In this document: positions 60,602 to 64,000 of the stretch, one piece after another
Numbering within the stretch: position 1 is the stretch's first letter
Layout: every line of letters begins with the position of its first letter
Source of the DNA: Adineta ricciae
Taxonomy: Eukaryota > Rotifera > Eurotatoria > Adinetida > Adinetidae
Length of the DNA stretch: 64,000 nt
Reading direction: 5' to 3'
Assembly (NCBI GenBank): GCA_905250025.1
Contig: CAJNOJ010000076.1
Coordinates: forward strand, 248,001-312,000
Made by a program: the position numbers and the translations under genes
The notes under the pieces: model-generated
The model's database searches: none
The model's input: only the letters and a program-made list of their open reading frames with translations
Told to the model about the DNA's origin: nothing

Positions 60602-62379
60602 TTAGCATGCATTTAATATGACATTTGGAATATGAAAAGATTGATCATCACAGATAACGATGTCAAAAACATTTTTATACACCTCTAACTTTGCTGGTGT
60701 ACTTCGATTTAAATAACCTATTTTGAGGACATGTTTTAAATTTTTCATTCCACCGACCATTCCAACATCACCGAGCGAATCGCCGAGTAGAATAACATTC
60801 GGACGTTTAAGAATTGATTGATAATAGGATGTATCATGCAGTTCATGTTCATTTTTGTTTAGTGAATGCATCACTTTTTTACTAAATGATATCAAAGAGC
60901 CATTGGAATCGTATTGAATAAAATTTGAAACAATGTGTGAAGATTCATGATTATGTTTGAATTCAGGAATTTCTTTTTTTAAACAAAGTTCAATAACATC
61001 ACCTAAAATTTCATCTTGATTAGAAATTTTTGTGTCACGAGATATTTATTTACCTAGACCAGCGGAAAAGATGAGAATCGGCGTTTGACTTTGTAATAAT
61101 TCTGTAATAAATTCTCGTACGCCATTTCGTAAATGCAATTCAGATTGATTGACTAGTTGATGTATGAATGATTGATTGAGATTTGATCTAAGAAGAAGAG
61201 ATTGTAATTGATGCCACCATTCAACCATATGTGGAGTTTTTTCTTCTACAGTTAAATGAACATCATGCTCAATCGGATGATATTTTGCACGTAATTCAGC
61301 AGCTCGATCACGAACGAATGAACCATCAGGTAGCTAAATCAAAATTTCATCATAGATTAATCATATTTATATGTGCAAAACTTGTATCAATTTACAGGTC
61401 ACAGTAGGATTACTAAAATGACTACTCAGGGTGAAAGAAGAATTAATATAAACTATTTTCACTACATTTCGTTCGCAACTTCATTTCAATGTGTCTGAAC
61501 TATTTAATGATTTTTCGTAGAGATTACTAGGTTATTTACATTTTTTCAGTGAATGAATGCTGCTTCGATGTCTGAACTCGATTTGCTGAGCGTCTTTTCT
61601 GATTGAATATGATTAAAAACGGCTTTTATACATGAATTCGTACTCGATCGTTTCATTTTGTTTTCTCTAAGATCATCATCCGAATCGTATTTCATTTGAC
61701 ACGTACAATCACTTCTGCGCTTCAGTTATTTGTATCGATGTTTATCACATTACAGATGTTTTTTTAGGCATCCTTAACACTGAAAACTTGAGTGATTGAA
61801 CAGAAAGAGAAGTCCATGATCCAAGCCGATTCTAATAATATTCACCATTGCGTGTGTTGTCTTTCAAGCTGATAAAAAGCTTTTTGAGAGAAGACTTCTT
61901 TTATTCAATGAGCTTCTAAGACTAAGCAAAGGTGACAATAGTGTACATCCTTATCACTGTGCTCTACCATCAAGATCATCTTGCTGAGTTCCCAGTACAT
62001 GTCTGGATTATGATAAACAAATTTGGGAAAGTTATCTCATGAAAAATCTAGGAGACTGATAAAATGACACGACGATCAACTACTACTCAAGTAGCTTTAA
62101 CTAATATAACAGTACGTAGAATGATAGACACTTCAATTTAGAGTATATTTAAATTCTTACAGTGAGTTGTTCGTTGTTTACGATAACACCAAATGTCGAA
62201 GGTACAATAATTCCATCTTTTTCATACATTGTTAATGTATAATCAAAATCTGTTACAACATGCAACATTTTTCGTCCATCATTAATCAATGAACGAATAA
62301 CTTCTTCAACATCTTTCCGTTTATCATCATGCACATGAACATTCGAATACGTTTTAAGAAGATTTTCGATGAAACTCAT
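60602..62379 (-). CDS. Cytosolic 5'-nucleotidase III-like (pyrimidine 5'-nucleotidase)
   Basis: HAD-superfamily phosphatase that removes phosphate from nucleoside monophosphates such as UMP and CMP, or 7-methyl-GMP in some members. Exons 62379-62161, 61333-61054 and 61014-60602 join to 303 aa, close to the 297-336 aa of human NT5C3 forms. Motif I is DFDYTLTMY, with the nucleophile at about Asp44 and the second Asp at 46. Motif II is in LIFSAGLGDEILGDVIE, split by a 39-bp intron (61053-61015). Motif IV is VILLGDSLGDVGMVGG, which binds Mg2+. The first intron (827 bp) is long for this locus. No signal peptide is seen, so the protein is probably cytosolic. Confidence 0.93.
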
Positions 62380-64000
62380 TTTTATCTACAAATTAGAAAA
62401 TAGATATTCACTTGACTTTTCTTCATCATCAAAAACAAACAAACGTGTCAAAAAGTATGACCTGAATGAAAATTCATCTCCAATAGATGCCGACGGATCG
62501 TCCGGTAAATATCGTAGTAGTTCCAAATCATCAATGAAGAGGATTATGGAAGAAACACATTTGGAAAATGGCTGACTTCACACCACATGCTTTTGTAAGA
62601 TCATAAATTGCTGACTTTTATTTGATTTTCGACAACTAATATACATTAGTATGCTGATACACTAAGGCTCCACGTGAGATAGGGTAAAATAAACGATTTT
62701 TCCCATGAGAAGTAATGAAAGAAAAAATACTTTTTCCCATGGGAAGGAATGAAACAAAATCATTCAACAGAATCAGGTGGGACAAATTTGTTTTCTCCCA
62801 TTCTATAAATTTGCATATTCTAATAACGACGTCATTGCGAACTAAACGACTCGGCAAATATTGAAAGAAAAAAATTGAATTTTACAATATACTTTGATGT
62901 AGTCAGGCTGTAGCAAAATATCGTCTTAAAAGGAAATTATTTACATAAATGAGTTGTTATGAGATAGAATTGCCTGTTTCAATCATCACAGATTTATTTT
63001 CATTGCTTTAGCTTTTATAGTTTAATTCATTTTTATTAATTTTGGCGTCAATTGATGGCTATGATTCATGGATCCTCGACGATTATCTTGAAAAGCGTTC
63101 TCCTCGCTTCTACACTAGGATGATTATGAGAAACACACATATGAACAGGAGTTTTTCTTCAATAAATAGAGCATTTTCACCGGGAAGTTTCGTTCTATGA
63201 AGTAGAATAATCTTATTGGATGCAGTGTCCGAGTTTACAAATATTTAAACGATTTGTTTTCGATTGATCTTGAGTTTGTTATAATAATATAAGTATAAGT
63301 GAATAACAACAAGAACTTTTTCAAATAAAATATTATTTAATTCGATTTCATATACTCGTGAGATAATTATCATATCTAATGAGTATTTTTCAATGAAATC
63401 TAGTACAACTGCATTGCTTTTTACATCACATGGATTATGAGCTCTCCGGTACAGATGTTTTGATTAGTTGTTAGAAAATATTCGTTAGGATAGTAAAACT
63501 AAAACGTGTCTTTAATTATGTGTTCTTGTGTCAATGATCTAATATTCTCACTAGCGGAATATTTGACATTCTTATAAGATGATTATCGATGATTTTTCTT
63601 TCAAAATACTCTGTCTGTATCCTTTATTACTAAGGTGTGGATGGAAGTGTTACTTATCTATGTTAATTACGTATAATCAACAGATCTTTGTGTTAATAAA
63701 AGTCACGGAAATTGAGTGCTATTAAATTATGTTAAAAAGGATAAAACAACGTTCTTCTTATAGCAAGAAAAAGAAATGTGATTATTATCATCGAATTTCC
63801 AGAACGAATAGTTTTAATTAATGATTTTATTTGTATATATATCACTTATTGGTCAAACATTATTGTGATTTATGTGAAAGACAAAGACTTTTATTGAATA
63901 ATTCACGAATAAGTACAAAAAATACAAGATAATAAAAGTCAATAAGCAAATATTAGAATGAAGTGAACAATTGTTCACCTTCCGGCTATGCCAGCAATCT
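62380..64000. other. Right flank, mostly unassigned
   Basis: A plus-strand frame at 62369-62575 has a protein-like Ser/Lys-rich composition (for example SSKTNKRVKKYDLNENSS), but its start overlaps the 5'-nucleotidase start codon in antisense and it matches nothing known. Two imperfect copies of a unit containing TTTTTCCCATG lie at about 62697-62750. At the extreme right edge, the minus strand reads IAGIAGR and a stop, with an AATAAA-type signal about 90 bp downstream near 63890. This could be the end of a gene outside the window, but the evidence is weak. Confidence 0.35.

Overview
This is an AT-rich animal nuclear DNA window. The recognisable genes are metazoan: a protocadherin, an NK-class homeobox gene, casein kinase 1 gamma, CCDC81, AP-2 mu, a USP4/15-type deubiquitinase, an ABCA transporter and a cytosolic 5'-nucleotidase III. 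Introns have GT..AG ends and are mostly 40-110 bp. Very short introns, together with a cluster of genes from a family best known in fungi and an intronless metallo-hydrolase, suggest a bdelloid rotifer. That assignment is an inference; another compact-genome invertebrate is possible. No CRISPR array, rRNA, tRNA or intact transposon was seen.

Layout. 0.6-3.5 kb: a seven-repeat protocadherin (minus). 3.5-9.2 kb: non-coding, microsatellite-rich. 9.2-10.2 kb: a metallo-beta-lactamase-fold hydrolase (minus). 11.2-17.6 kb: two divergent SNG1/DUF3533-like membrane protein genes and a third broken copy. 18.1-19.6 kb: an NK7-like homeobox gene (minus). 19.6-30.3 kb: mainly non-coding DNA, plus a small membrane protein gene facing a serine racemase-like 3' exon. 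Single N bases at 24598, 26377 and 30330 bound two blocks that repeat 5813-7606 and 20642-24597 almost exactly. These look like alternative-haplotype contigs inserted in the scaffold. 30.6-33.6 kb: casein kinase 1 gamma (minus). 34.0-37.7 kb: CCDC81 (plus). 38.7-39.9 kb: a TTK/Mps1-like kinase (plus). 40.2-40.4 kb: a tiny acidic ORF. 40.6-57.9 kb: a giant ABCA transporter (minus). 59.8-60.1 kb: a possible coiled-coil protein. 60.6-62.4 kb: a pyrimidine 5'-nucleotidase (minus).

The most unusual structure is inside the ABCA gene. Its two halves are separated by one 4,855-bp intron that carries two complete housekeeping genes: a USP4/15-like deubiquitinase on the same strand and the AP-2 mu clathrin adaptor subunit on the opposite strand. 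The donor at 48754 and acceptor at 43900 agree in splice phase, and the joined protein runs without a gap through the normal ABCA sequence.

The second item is the SNG1/DUF3533 cluster. The paralogs have different intron positions, and the broken copy carries a 382-bp core nearly identical to its intact neighbour between diverged flanks, which suggests gene conversion.

There is no operon-like or pathway-level organisation. Most genes are unrelated neighbours, several in divergent pairs with short shared upstream regions: DUF3533 copies 151 bp, CK1 gamma/CCDC81 467 bp, USP/AP2M 467 bp.
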